NCBI RefSeq assembly: GCF_041320665.1
Contig: NZ_CP166730.1
Span: forward strand, 806,001-870,000
Length of the DNA: 64,000 nucleotides
Reading direction: 5' to 3'
From: Comamonas sp. GB3 AK4-5
GTDB lineage: Bacteria > Pseudomonadota > Gammaproteobacteria > Burkholderiales > Burkholderiaceae_C
Numbering within the stretch: position 1 is the first letter of the stretch; every line of letters starts with the position of its first letter. The notes under the pieces are model-generated. The model worked only from the letters and a program-made list of their open reading frames with translations, had not been told where the DNA came from and did no database searches. The position numbers and the translations under genes were made by a program. This document shows positions 33,853-42,973 of this stretch, piece after piece.

Positions 33853-36024
33853 TCAGGCTCGGCTGTATTCAAAAGTTTTTATGCCTGCGGCGATCAGGTC
33901 AGGCGCAATGTCCATGGACCAGGCCGTGGCAATCGCGGCCAGCAGGGCCGGGGTGTCCACGCTCAGGCCGGTGGGCTGGCGCAGCGCGTCCAGGGTGCCC
34001 AGCACCCGCTCCTGGGAACCGGTGGCCAGAATCACCTGCTTGCCGCGCACCAGCACGGCGCGGCCTTCGGGCTGGACGCGGTGGGCCGCCACGGCGGCGT
34101 TGTCGGCCTCGGTGGAATACAGCAACACCTCGCCATCGCACAGCTCGGCGAGCTCGGCCACTTCGGGCAGGTCGGCGTTCAGCACACCGGCGCCTTCGCT
34201 CAGCACCACGTCGATCTGGGTGCGCAACACGCGGCGCATCTGGCCGGCTTCGTGCACATCGTGGTCGGCCAGGGATTCAAAACCATCCATGTCGGTGACC
34301 ACGCCGACCAGGCAGCGGTCATAGGCCAGGCCTTCTTCCAGGATGGAGCGCGAGGTGGTCTGGATCACGGCGGCCTGGGCTAGGCGGTTGGTCAGCAGGC
34401 GGTGGGCGCCGGCCCAGTTGGCGGTATTGGTTTTTTGCGTCTGGCGGTTGTTCAGGAACATGCCTTCGCTGGAGGCCACGCCGGTGAGCTTGCCCGACAG
34501 CTGCAGCAGCCAGCCCACCAGGCGGGCGATGAAGGCGTTGTCACGCGTGCCCACAATGCCCACCAGGGGAATGCGGCCGGCGCCGGCGCCGTCTTCGCGC
34601 GGGAACAGGTGGTCGGCAATCGCCATGCCCACGGGGCGGGGTGCGCCGCTGGTGGGCTTGAGGTGCATCAGCAGGCCGGGGCCGGCATTCACTTCCAAAA
34701 TGGCGCCCTGGCCCTGCATGGGCTGGGAGACATCCTTCAGGATCATGTCCATGCCGGCAATGTCCAGGCCCACGATTTTGGCGGCCAGCGCGGCGTAATA
34801 GGCCACGTCGGGGTGTACGTCGTCGGTGCAGTCAATGGCCATGTTGCCATTGCGCTGCAGCAGCACGCTCTGGCCCTGGGGGATGACGGAGTCGGGCGTG
34901 ACATGCTGGCGGTTCAGCTCCAGCTTGACGGCGCCGGCGTCCAGCTTGATCCAGTCCAGCGGGTATTCCTGTTCGGGGCCACGGCGTGGGTCCTGGTTGA
35001 GCACATCCACCAGCTCGCGCAGCGTGGCCTTGCCGTTGCCGTGCACGGACACGGTCTCGCCCTTGGTGGCGGCGACGACCTTGCCGCCCACCACCAGCAG
35101 GCGGTGCTCCACGCCGTCGATGAAGCGCTCGACGATGACGTCCGAGCCCTCAGGCTGGGCCAGGGCAAAGGCGGCCTTGATGTCGGCCTCGGTGGACAGC
35201 TCCAACGTCACGCCCCGGGCGTGGTTGCCGTCCGAAGGCTTGACGGTGACGGGGAAGCCGATGTCCTGGGCCACTTCCCAGGCCTCTTCGGGGCTGGCCA
35301 CGATCTGGCCCTCGGGCACGGGCACGCCGCAGGCCGTCAGCAGGCGCTTGGTGAAGTCCTTGTCCTGGGCAATGCCTTCGGCAATGGCACTGGTCTGGTC
35401 GGACTCGGCCGTCCAGATGCGGCGTTGGGCTGCGCCATAGCCCAACTGGACCAGGTTGCCATCGTTCAGGCGAATATGGGGGATGCGGCGCTCGCCAGCT
35501 GCATCGACAATGCAGCCGGTGGAGGGGCCGAGGTAACGGTCGTTGATGGCCGTCTTGATGGCGTGAACCGCTGGTTTGAGGTCAAACGGCTGGTCGTTGA
35601 TGGCGGCCATCAGCAGCTTGTGGCCATGCTCCAGCGCCACGCGGGCCACGGCCTCTTCAGGGCAGCGGAACACCATGCGGTAGACGCCGCGTTGCGAGAT
35701 TTCGCGGGTTTGGCCGAATTCGGCAGGCATGCCGGCCAGGTTCAGCAGCTCGATGATCACATGCTCCAGCACATGGCCCATCCAGGTGCCGCCTTCCAGG
35801 CGTTGGATGAAGCCGCCGCGCTCGCCCACGCCGCAGGTGTGCTCGACCAGGTCGGGCAGCCAGCTGGTCAGGCGCTCGTTGAGTCCAGGAATCTTGTCTG
35901 AGGGATAGTCTTCCAACTCTCCCAGATCCAGCCAGACTTCCAACACGGGCCGATAGGTCCAAACGCTGGGGCCGCGCAGGAAAGTGGTGCGCAAGAGTTG
36001 GATGTCGTTGAATGTCTTCGCCAT
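33853..36024 (-). CDS. Second cyanophycin synthetase with degenerate C-terminal ATP site (CphA2/CphA'-like)
   Basis: The 723-residue paralogue keeps the N-terminal and ATP-grasp domains (VKPSDGNHARGV at 261-272). In the Mur-like domain the P-loop reads GTRDNAF (492-498) where the neighbour has GTNGKTT: the lysine and threonine are lost. The C-terminus is about 130 residues shorter. CphA2 enzymes of cyanobacteria are likewise shortened, lack the second ATP site, and repolymerise beta-aspartyl-arginine dipeptides. A similar role, or a partner subunit of CphA, is inferred. Confidence 0.88.
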   Translation of the reverse strand: MAKTFNDIQLLRTTFLRGPSVWTYRPVLEVWLDLGELEDYPSDKIPGLNERLTSWLPDLVEHTCGVGERGGFIQRLEGGTWMGHVLEHVIIELLNLAGMPAEFGQTREISQRGVYRMVFRCPEEAVARVALEHGHKLLMAAINDQPFDLKPAVHAIKTAINDRYLGPSTGCIVDAAGERRIPHIRLNDGNLVQLGYGAAQRRIWTAESDQTSAIAEGIAQDKDFTKRLLTACGVPVPEGQIVASPEEAWEVAQDIGFPVTVKPSDGNHARGVTLELSTEADIKAAFALAQPEGSDVIVERFIDGVEHRLLVVGGKVVAATKGETVSVHGNGKATLRELVDVLNQDPRRGPEQEYPLDWIKLDAGAVKLELNRQHVTPDSVIPQGQSVLLQRNGNMAIDCTDDVHPDVAYYAALAAKIVGLDIAGMDMILKDVSQPMQGQGAILEVNAGPGLLMHLKPTSGAPRPVGMAIADHLFPREDGAGAGRIPLVGIVGTRDNAFIARLVGWLLQLSGKLTGVASSEGMFLNNRQTQKTNTANWAGAHRLLTNRLAQAAVIQTTSRSILEEGLAYDRCLVGVVTDMDGFESLADHDVHEAGQMRRVLRTQIDVVLSEGAGVLNADLPEVAELAELCDGEVLLYSTEADNAAVAAHRVQPEGRAVLVRGKQVILATGSQERVLGTLDALRQPTGLSVDTPALLAAIATAWSMDIAPDLIAAGIKTFEYSRA

Positions 36025-36210
36025 GGATGGAGCGTAATGAATGATGAGGGGAGGAGGACGGCCGCAGGCGGCTTCTCACCAGAGTTTGTCAGCCTGAGAG
36101 GGTGGTGAAGCGTTAAGTCTGCTAACTCCATTGCAATGGGCTTGCACATTGGTGCGTCCATGTCCATCCACTGGCAGCCAGGCTGCTGGAACGGATACAA
36201 ACAGTTCAAT

Positions 36211-38505
36211 ATGCACATTCACCATGCTATAGAGGCCTCAGGCGTCTCGGATGGCCCTTTCGGGGCTGACTTGCGGGCGCAGCTCGCACCCCATGAAAAC
36301 GTATTGTCCGTCCTTCCGGTTGACTTGACGGTCGATTTGCGCTTCGCGTCCGGACTGGTAGTGGTCACTTCCTCTCGCCTGCTGGCGCGTGTGGATTCGG
36401 ATGGAGGCTGGTCTGTCTGGCCCTTGTCACCCGCTCTGCGTTTGCAGTTACTGGACCATGCTGGCGTGGGCACGCTGGAGCTGCACGATGGCAGCCAGCG
36501 CCTGGCGCTGTGGCGCTTTCGCCTGGCCGTGCAGAACGAGGCGTTTCGCCTCATCCAGCGCTTTGACCAGCAGCGCGCGCTGCTGGCCCAGGGGGATATG
36601 CCGGGCCATGTCCAGGAGAGCGACGAGGTGCTGTGCGAGGTCTGCAGCACGCCGCTGCCCCCTGACAGCGATGAATGCCCGGCCTGTGCCCGCCAGCAGG
36701 CGCCCCAGCCTTCCACCTGGGTGCTGCTGCGCCTGTGGCGTTTTGCCCGGCCTTACCGGGGCCAGCTGTTGCTGGGCTTTTTGCTGACGCTGGCCACCAC
36801 ATCCGCCCAGATGGTGGCGCCGTATCTGACCATTCCGTTGATGGACAAAATTCTGATTCCCTTTCAGAACGGCGAAAAAATTGATCCGAATCTGGTTACT
36901 TTCTACCTGAGTGCCTTGCTGGTGTCGGCGCTTTTGGCGTGGATGCTGGGTTGGGCGCGTACCTTTGTGCTGGCCAGGGTCTCCGAGCGCATTGGCGCCG
37001 GGCTGCGCACCTCCACCTACAACCATTTGCTGACGCTGTCGGTGGACTACTACGGCAGCAAGCGCACCGGCGACCTGATGGCGCGCATTGGTGCCGAAAC
37101 CGACCGCATCAATCTGTTCCTGTCGCTGAACGCCCTGGATTTCGCCACCGACGTGCTGATGATGGTGATGACCTCGGTGATCCTCTTCACCATCAACCCC
37201 TGGCTGGCGCTGGTCACCCTGGTGCCCCTGCCCTTTATTGCCTGGATGATCCACACCGTGCGCGACAAGCTGCGCACCGGCTTCGAGAAGATTGACCGTG
37301 TCTGGTCCGAAGTGACCAATGTGTTGGCAGACACCATTCCCGGCATCCGCGTGGTCAAGGCCTTTGCCCAGGAAAAGCGCGAGGCCGACCGTTTTGCTGA
37401 GGCCAACCAGGTCAATCTGCAGGCCAACGACAAGGTGAACAAGACCTGGTCGCTGTTCACCCCCACCGTCACCCTGCTGACCGAAATGGGTCTGCTGGTG
37501 GTCTGGGGCTTTGGTATCTATCTGGTGGCCCACGAAAACATCACCGTGGGTATCTTGACGGCCTTTATTGCCTACATAGGCCGCTTCTACAGCCGCCTGG
37601 ATTCGATGAGCCGCATTGTCTCGGTGACGCAAAAAGCGGCCGCCGGTGCCAAGCGCATCTTCGACATCCTGGACCATGTCAGCAACGTGCCCGAGCCCAG
37701 CAACCCGGTGAAGCTGGCCAAGACGCAGGGAGCGATCACCATGGATGACGTGGGCTTTCGCTACGGTAGCCGCGCCGTCATCAAGCACTTGAACTTGCAG
37801 ATACAACCCGGCGAGATGATTGGCCTGGTGGGTCACAGCGGCTCGGGCAAGAGCACGCTGGTGAACCTGATCTGCCGCTTCTACGATGTGTCCGAAGGCT
37901 CCATCCAGCTCGACGGCGTGGATGTGCGCCGCATGGCCGTGTCGGACTATCGCAGCAACATTGGCCTGGTGCTGCAAGAGCCCTTTTTGTTCTTTGGCAC
38001 CATTGCCGAGAACATCGCCTATGGCAAGCCCGGTGCCACGCGGGAGGAAGTGGTGGCCGCAGCCCGCGCCGCCCATGCCCACGAATTCATTCTGCGCCTG
38101 CCCCATGGCTATGACTCGCTGGTGGGCGAGCGCGGCCAGGGCCTGTCGGGCGGCGAGCGCCAGCGCATCTCGATTGCCCGCGCCCTGTTGATCGACCCGC
38201 GCATCTTGATCCTGGACGAGGCCACCTCGGCCGTGGATACCGAGACGGAAAAGGAAATCCAGAAGGCGCTGGACAACCTGGTGCAAGGCCGCACCACGAT
38301 TGCCATTGCCCACCGCCTGTCCACGCTGCGCAAGGCGGATCGCCTGGTGGTGATGGACCGTGGCGAGATTGTGGAAGTGGGGCCGCACGACGCGCTGATG
38401 GAGGCCAAGGGCCATTACTGGCGCCTGTACGAGGCCCAGGCCCGTCGCGCCGAAGAAGATGCCCAGGCCGCCGGCCTGACGCTGCAAGTCTCGCACCAGG
38501 AGTAA
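36211..38505 (+). CDS. Cyanophycin-associated ABC transporter (exporter type, fused membrane and ATPase domains)
   Basis: The 764-residue product carries an extra N-terminal domain (~1-150), a zinc-ribbon-like CEVC...CPAC pair (~155-175), six membrane segments, then an ATPase domain with Walker A GHSGSGKST, signature LSGGERQ and Walker B ILILDEATS. It is divergent from the cphA pair and followed by a DUF1854 gene, an arrangement conserved next to cphA in betaproteobacteria; the transported substrate is not established. The start codon is uncertain: ATG 36211 lacks a strong ribosome site, and ATG 36136 is in frame. Confidence 0.85.
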   Translation: MHIHHAIEASGVSDGPFGADLRAQLAPHENVLSVLPVDLTVDLRFASGLVVVTSSRLLARVDSDGGWSVWPLSPALRLQLLDHAGVGTLELHDGSQRLALWRFRLAVQNEAFRLIQRFDQQRALLAQGDMPGHVQESDEVLCEVCSTPLPPDSDECPACARQQAPQPSTWVLLRLWRFARPYRGQLLLGFLLTLATTSAQMVAPYLTIPLMDKILIPFQNGEKIDPNLVTFYLSALLVSALLAWMLGWARTFVLARVSERIGAGLRTSTYNHLLTLSVDYYGSKRTGDLMARIGAETDRINLFLSLNALDFATDVLMMVMTSVILFTINPWLALVTLVPLPFIAWMIHTVRDKLRTGFEKIDRVWSEVTNVLADTIPGIRVVKAFAQEKREADRFAEANQVNLQANDKVNKTWSLFTPTVTLLTEMGLLVVWGFGIYLVAHENITVGILTAFIAYIGRFYSRLDSMSRIVSVTQKAAAGAKRIFDILDHVSNVPEPSNPVKLAKTQGAITMDDVGFRYGSRAVIKHLNLQIQPGEMIGLVGHSGSGKSTLVNLICRFYDVSEGSIQLDGVDVRRMAVSDYRSNIGLVLQEPFLFFGTIAENIAYGKPGATREEVVAAARAAHAHEFILRLPHGYDSLVGERGQGLSGGERQRISIARALLIDPRILILDEATSAVDTETEKEIQKALDNLVQGRTTIAIAHRLSTLRKADRLVVMDRGEIVEVGPHDALMEAKGHYWRLYEAQARRAEEDAQAAGLTLQVSHQE

Positions 38506-38508
38506 GCC

Positions 38509-39000
38509 ATGCTGCACACAACCGATTCCAATCTGGCGGGCCTGCGGCTCAGTCGCAACGCCCATGGCCGTCTGGTGTTGACCTTGAGCAGCGGCCAGAC
38601 CTTTGAGGCCGTGGTGCCGGTGCGCGCCTACCCCTTGATCGCGCCGGAAGAAGGCCTGTCTCTGGTGGCCACCGACGGCAAGGAAGCCTTGTGGGTGGAC
38701 CGCATGGCCGACCTGCCGGCCGAAGTCCGTGCGCTGATCGAGGAAGACCTGGCGGTGCGCGAGTTTGTGCCGACCATCTTGGCCATTCGCAATGTGTCGA
38801 GTTTTTCCACGCCCAGCACCTGGGACTTGGAGACCGACCGGGGACCTGCGCAGATGGTGCTCAAGGCCGAGGAAGACATCCGCAAGCTGGAAGGGCGCAC
38901 CAAGCTTTTGATCAGCGGCAGCGACGGGGTGCAGTACCGCATTCCGGACAGCAACCAGCTGGACAAGGCCTCGCGTAAATTGTTGGGACGATTTTTGTAA
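38509..39000 (+). CDS. DUF1854 protein, cyanophycin-associated
   Basis: The 163-residue soluble product matches DUF1854 (EGLSLVATDGKEALWVDRM, REFVPTILAIRNVSSFSTPS, then VQYRIPDSNQLDKASRKLL). It begins three bases after the ABC transporter stop, so the two are co-translated. The family occurs with cyanophycin genes; its biochemical role is unknown. It may be a regulatory subunit of the transporter. Confidence 0.85.
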   Translation: MLHTTDSNLAGLRLSRNAHGRLVLTLSSGQTFEAVVPVRAYPLIAPEEGLSLVATDGKEALWVDRMADLPAEVRALIEEDLAVREFVPTILAIRNVSSFSTPSTWDLETDRGPAQMVLKAEEDIRKLEGRTKLLISGSDGVQYRIPDSNQLDKASRKLLGRFL

Positions 39001-39179
39001 GTAATCGCTCTCTTTGTATTCGCTTTGTAGGCTCGAAGTGAGTAGTTTGCTGAGAGCTGGCGGTATGCGGGGATGGAAAAAACTGTAAAAAAGCCTAAAC
39101 TTTTCAAATACAAGGCCGAAAACACAGTGAACCGAGGAATAGCGCCTTCAGCACCCACATCCACAACCGAGAGTACGCC

Positions 39180-39641
39180 ATGCAAATACCACCTGTAGAC
39201 CGCAATCCCATTCAATGGAACACGCAAGGTGCCAATTTGTATTCGACTGGCGCCTCGGGGCCGGCCCCCATTCGGCCGGTGAACCAGGTCAACGCGGTCG
39301 AGTCGACCGACAAAATCGGCGAAGGCGCACAGGCCAAGGGACCGGACAGACCTACTGACAAGGATGCGCGCAACCTGGACTGGACCCAGCGCGCAGACAA
39401 GCAGCAGGCTGAAGTCCAGAAGGCCAAGGAGGAAGAGGCCCAGAAAGAGCCCATCTCCAAGATGCTGATAGAGCATATCCAGTCGCTGTGGCGCGCCAGC
39501 GCCATGGCGGTCGAGGCTTCGCAGGAAGCCCACCAAAAGGAGCAGGGCCAGGAAGTGCACCAGAAAGTGCAGCCTGCCCGTGCCGCCAGCGAGCGCCTGA
39601 CTTACGAAGACGTGGCCGTCAAACGCACCAGCGGCCTGTGA
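39180..39641 (+). CDS. Uncharacterised hydrophilic protein, probably partly disordered
   Basis: The 153-residue product is rich in Gln, Glu, Lys and Ala with no signal peptide or membrane segment. Residues ~70-140 look like a charged helix or coiled coil (QQAEVQKAKEEEAQKE); the first 60 look disordered. It stands alone with its own strong terminator. I do not recognise the family. Confidence 0.65.
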   Translation: MQIPPVDRNPIQWNTQGANLYSTGASGPAPIRPVNQVNAVESTDKIGEGAQAKGPDRPTDKDARNLDWTQRADKQQAEVQKAKEEEAQKEPISKMLIEHIQSLWRASAMAVEASQEAHQKEQGQEVHQKVQPARAASERLTYEDVAVKRTSGL

Positions 39642-39670
39642 GTTTTACCCCTCCAAGGGTTGTGCCTGAT

Positions 39671-39700
39671 ACGCCATGCAGCAATGCATGGCGTTTTTTG
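39671..39700 (+). terminator. Intrinsic terminator
   Basis: ACGCCATGCA, loop GCAA, TGCATGGCGT, then six T. A textbook terminator for the preceding small gene. Confidence 0.9.
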
Positions 39701-39734
39701 CTTTTGAGCAGGCTGCAAGCGCAGGTGCTGCTCT

Positions 39735-40103
39735 CTATTTTGGAGTGCTCTCGCTGGCTGCAGCCTGGGCTGCCTTGGCCGCATCGCGCTGGGCCCGGTA
39801 CTTGATGGCAAAGGCACGCACCTCGTCCAGGGTCAGATAGCCGTCGTGGTTGGTGTCAGCCTCGTCAAAAGAGCCATACAGGCGTGGCACCAGGGCCAGC
39901 TCCTTGCGGCTGATCTTGCCGTCCCTGTTGAAGTCCAGCATCTGGAAGTCTTTGATGGCCTTGATTTCACCCTGGGACAGGGGTTTGCCGTCCGGGCCGG
40001 TCATGGCCACGGGGTCGATCTGGCCCTGGGCCCAGGTTGGCGCCAGCGGTGCGGCAGCCGCAGCGCACAAGGCCAGGGACAGAAGCAATCGGGGCAGGGA
40101 CAT
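39735..40103 (-). CDS. Secreted EF-hand calcium-binding protein
   Basis: The 122-residue product has a signal peptide (RLLLSLALCAAAAAPLAPTWA) and two EF-hand loops: DFNRDGKISRKE (57-68) and DTNHDGYLTLDE (83-94). Both have the calcium ligands at the expected positions. It should act in the periplasm or outside. The start at 40103 was chosen because the signal peptide begins there; upstream frame adds unrelated sequence. Confidence 0.85.
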   Translation of the reverse strand: MSLPRLLLSLALCAAAAAPLAPTWAQGQIDPVAMTGPDGKPLSQGEIKAIKDFQMLDFNRDGKISRKELALVPRLYGSFDEADTNHDGYLTLDEVRAFAIKYRAQRDAAKAAQAAASESTPK

Positions 40104-40315
40104 GGAAACTTTCTCCAAAACATGCTGGATGGCCCAGTGTGGGCCAAGCCGGTCAACCGGGCACATCGCTGGGGTAAAGCCGGGCAAGCGGATGTGTCTT
40201 GCGCCTTCGCAGGATTTTTCGGGTGCATCCCGCATGGCAAGAACTTGCGGGAGGCATTGCATACAAACTGGCAAGGCATAGGCCAGAGACAGCCAGCAAG
40301 GGCCTACGCTGGCCA

Positions 40316-40335
40316 CCCCGCCCCGCCCCGCCCCG
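40316..40335. repeat. CCCCG pentanucleotide repeat, four copies
   Basis: Four perfect tandem CCCCG units stand between the EF-hand and 5'-nucleotidase genes, next to a gene-3'-end repeat. Such a tract is prone to slippage, but it lies outside coding sequence. Confidence 0.85.
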
Positions 40336-40386
40336 CAGCAAAGGCTGCCGTCCTCTGAGGGGAGGCACAAAGTGCCTCAGGGGGGA
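40336..40386 (-). repeat. Gene-3'-end repeat (CCCCCTGAG family), copy 2
   Basis: On the minus strand CCCCCCTGAGGCACTTTGTG contains the last codons and stop of the 5'-nucleotidase gene, followed by a GAGGCAC/GTGCCTC hairpin. It shares layout with copies at 2567 and 42199, including the GGCTG(C/T)CGTCCTC word with the latter. Confidence 0.6.
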
Positions 40387-41288
40387 TTGGTGACCCCGCT
40401 GTGCACATGGCCTGAGGGCACATGGGCTGCGGCCGAGGTGACATGACCGGTCTGGTCGTCAAAAAAGAAGTCGGGCTCGAACTCGCGCAGAAACTCCCCT
40501 TTGGACAGACCGCCCAGAAACATGGCCTCGTCCACCCCAATATTCCAATCCATCAGCGTGCGGATGGCGCGTTCATGCGCCGGCGCGCTGCGGGCCGTGA
40601 CCAGTGCGGTGCGCAGCCGCATGCCGCCGGTTTCGCCTGCCTGGGCGGCCTGTTGCAGCCGGTGCAAGGCGGCCAAAAGCGGCTTGAACGGGCCATCCGG
40701 CAGGGGCTGGGTGACATGTTCCACCTCGTGGCGCTGAAAAGCGTCCAGCCCTTCGGCCTGGTAGATGCGTTCGGCCTCGTCGGAAAACAGCACTGCGTCG
40801 CCGTCAAAGGCAATGCGCAGCTCCTGCGGATAGTTGGTGCTGGCACCGGCCGACTCGGTCAGTACGCGCGCAGCCGGGTAGCCCAGGCGCAGGGCTTCGC
40901 TCACGTCGGCAGCATTGGCGGACAGAAACAAATGGGCCCCCAGCGGCCGCAGATAGCCGAAGGGGTCGCGCCCCTGGGTGAACACGCCGCGCTGGATGTC
41001 GTTCAGCCCATGGGCCTTGGCGCTGCGAAACACCCGCATGCCACTGACCGGGTCATTGCGCGACAGCACCACCACCTCCACGCGCGCCTGCTCTGCCGTG
41101 TTGAAGGCCAGCAGCTTGCGCACCAGCGGCAGGGCCACGCCGGGAGCGGCGGGGCGGTCCAGCTGGCTGCGCTGCAGGGCCACGTAGGCAGCAGGGTCCT
41201 GGTTGAAGACGCGGTTCTCGTCCTCGAAGTTGAACAGGGCGCGGGAGGAGATGGCAACGACCAGCTTGTCTTGAAGGGAGATGGCCAT
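40377..41288 (-). CDS. 5'-nucleotidase, cytosolic type I-like
   Basis: The 303-residue product matches the 5'-nucleotidase family PF06189 (VVAISSRALFNFEDENRVF at the start, VVLSRNDPVSGMRVF, and LRIAFDGDAVLFSDEAER with the catalytic DGD-type aspartates). It would dephosphorylate nucleoside monophosphates in the cytoplasm. The start at ATG 41288 lies where homology begins. The last residues are encoded by the 3'-end repeat, so the C-terminus may have been redefined by it. Confidence 0.85.
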   Translation of the reverse strand: MAISLQDKLVVAISSRALFNFEDENRVFNQDPAAYVALQRSQLDRPAAPGVALPLVRKLLAFNTAEQARVEVVVLSRNDPVSGMRVFRSAKAHGLNDIQRGVFTQGRDPFGYLRPLGAHLFLSANAADVSEALRLGYPAARVLTESAGASTNYPQELRIAFDGDAVLFSDEAERIYQAEGLDAFQRHEVEHVTQPLPDGPFKPLLAALHRLQQAAQAGETGGMRLRTALVTARSAPAHERAIRTLMDWNIGVDEAMFLGGLSKGEFLREFEPDFFFDDQTGHVTSAAAHVPSGHVHSGVTNPP

Positions 41289-41390
41289 GGTGTGGCGGGC
41301 GGCTTGCGTGGTGGAAAGAGGCTTATGGTAACGAGTGCCTCTCTTCACAGCCGGGCCAGATTGTCTGGCCTGCGTGCTGTGCTGCGGCGC

Positions 41391-42035
41391 TTAGGCCGGT
41401 TGCGCTGCCAGCTCTGCGGTGTTGAGATCTATGCTGCGCAGCGAAGCCGGGCGGTCCAGCAGGGGCTGGGTATAGGCGCTGAATTCGGGCAGGTCGGGCA
41501 GCGTCTTCATCAGATGGGCCCAGTGCAGGTAGCTGGCCATGAACAGATCGGCTGCCGTGAACTGGTCGCCACACAGATAGCGCTTGCCAGCCACGGCCAG
41601 GCGCAGGGTTTCAACCACATCATCCAGGCTGCCATAGCCGGCCATAAAGACTTGTTCGGGCGTTTGCTGGTCCAGGTGGCCGAAGTATTTGGCGGTGAGT
41701 GCGGCATCGGCAGGGCCGGCCAGGAAAAACATCCAGCGGTAATAGCTGCCGCGTAGAGGATTGCCGGTTGCCGGGGCCAGATTTTTTTCCGGAAACAGAT
41801 CGGCCAGGTAGGTCAGGATGGCAGCGGTTTCGGTGATCACCGTATCGCCATGGGTGAGGGCGGGCACCTTGCCCATGGGGTTGAGGGCCAGATAGTCCGG
41901 CGCCTTCATGCTGGTGTGAAACTCCAGCCGGGTGATGTCGTAGTGGGCACCGCATTCCTCCAGCATCCAGCGCACCATGGCAGCACGCGAACGGGGATGG
42001 AAAAACAGACGCAGGGTGGGTGCTTGGGTGGTCAT
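41391..42035 (-). CDS. Glutathione S-transferase family protein
   Basis: The 214-residue product has the thioredoxin-like N-terminal domain of GSTs (LALNPMGKVPAL, ITETAAILTYLAD, including the cis-proline loop) and a helical C-terminal domain with CGDQFTAADLFMASYL. It would conjugate or reduce substrates with glutathione. The specific substrate is unknown. The ATG at 42035 was preferred over the preceding GTG. Confidence 0.88.
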   Translation of the reverse strand: MTTQAPTLRLFFHPRSRAAMVRWMLEECGAHYDITRLEFHTSMKAPDYLALNPMGKVPALTHGDTVITETAAILTYLADLFPEKNLAPATGNPLRGSYYRWMFFLAGPADAALTAKYFGHLDQQTPEQVFMAGYGSLDDVVETLRLAVAGKRYLCGDQFTAADLFMASYLHWAHLMKTLPDLPEFSAYTQPLLDRPASLRSIDLNTAELAAQPA

Positions 42036-42198
42036 CACAGTGTTTGAAAGAACATGGCAAGAACGCCATGACCGCTACTGTAAAAACCCATGCTGACAGT
42101 TTTTGTCAGCAGTGCGCGGCGTGCTCGGCCTGGCCTGTGCGTCAGCGTTCAATGGCGCATGCAACTGGCGCGGTCCAGATCAGCAGACAGCGAGTAAG

Positions 42199-42262
42199 GG
42201 CCGCCCCGCCGCGAGGCTGTCGTCCTCCTGGGGGGAAGGCGCCGTAGGCGACTCAGGGGGGA
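42199..42262 (-). repeat. Gene-3'-end repeat (CCCCCTGAG family), copy 3
   Basis: Two bases after the stop of the WYL regulator the minus strand reads CCCCCCTGAGTCGCCTACGG, then an imperfect hairpin and CCCCCCAGGAGGACGACAGC. It matches copy 2 over most of its length. Confidence 0.6.
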
Positions 42263-42955
42263 CTATTTGATCCTGTAGCACATCTGCTTCGACCAGCGCT
42301 CAATCAGACTAGCGCGTGGCTCGGGATAGCGCTCCTCCAGCGGCGTGACCGAGCGCACGCGGTCGGCGCGGAAATGCCGGAAATCCTGGCGCAGCTCGCA
42401 CCAGGCGGTGACCACGCGGGTATGGTCAAAAAACGCCATGGCAAAAGGCCAGACGCAGCGCTCGCTGAGCTGGCCTTTTTCATCGCTGTAGTGCAGCTGT
42501 ATCTTGCGTTGCTGCCGTATGGCCAGGCGCAGAGCGGTTTGCCAGGGCTCGGGTGCGGCATCGGCCCGGTGCATGGGGGGCACCAGCAGCCCGCTGGTGT
42601 CGACCTCGATGCGCAAATCCAGTGGCAGGGCGCTGCGCACGCGGTCCAGCGCGGACTGGGCGGCCTGGGCCAGCTCGGGGTCGGCCTGCTGGCTGGCCCA
42701 GCGGGCACCCAGCAGCAGCGCTTCCAGCTCGTCGGGTGTGAACATCAGCGGCGGCAGCAAAAAGCCGGGGCGCATGGCATAGCCCACGCCGGGGTCGCCG
42801 GCAATGGCCGCGCCCTGCTCGCGCAGCGTGGCAATGTCGCGGTACAGGGTGCGCAGGCTCACGCCCAGTTGCTGGGCCAGGGCTGGCCCGGTCTGGGGCT
42901 GGCGCGCGCGCCGCAGCTGGTCCAGCAGCTGCAGCAGGCGGGCGGAGCGGCTCAT
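42263..42955 (-). CDS. YafY-type regulator, HTH plus WYL domain
   Basis: The 230-residue product has an N-terminal HTH_11 domain (LAQQLGVSLRTLYRDIATLR) and a WYL domain (~135-215; IQLHYSDEKGQLSERCVWPF). WYL regulators often bind nucleic acids or nucleotides and control metabolism or defence. It lies 18 bases downstream of the luciferase-like oxidoreductase gene on the same strand, so that gene is a likely target. Confidence 0.88.
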   Translation of the reverse strand: MSRSARLLQLLDQLRRARQPQTGPALAQQLGVSLRTLYRDIATLREQGAAIAGDPGVGYAMRPGFLLPPLMFTPDELEALLLGARWASQQADPELAQAAQSALDRVRSALPLDLRIEVDTSGLLVPPMHRADAAPEPWQTALRLAIRQQRKIQLHYSDEKGQLSERCVWPFAMAFFDHTRVVTAWCELRQDFRHFRADRVRSVTPLEERYPEPRASLIERWSKQMCYRIK

Positions 42956-42973
42956 GCGGGAAAGGCCAAGGGC

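Noticed and set aside
31237..34383. 1048-codon plus-strand frame opposite the cyanophycin synthetases
   Set aside because: Antisense shadow of two certain genes, with a glycine/histidine-rich product typical of reversed high-GC frames and no ribosome site.
36448..38565. 705-codon minus-strand frame opposite the ABC transporter
   Set aside because: Shadow frame; the plus strand has all ABC motifs in order.
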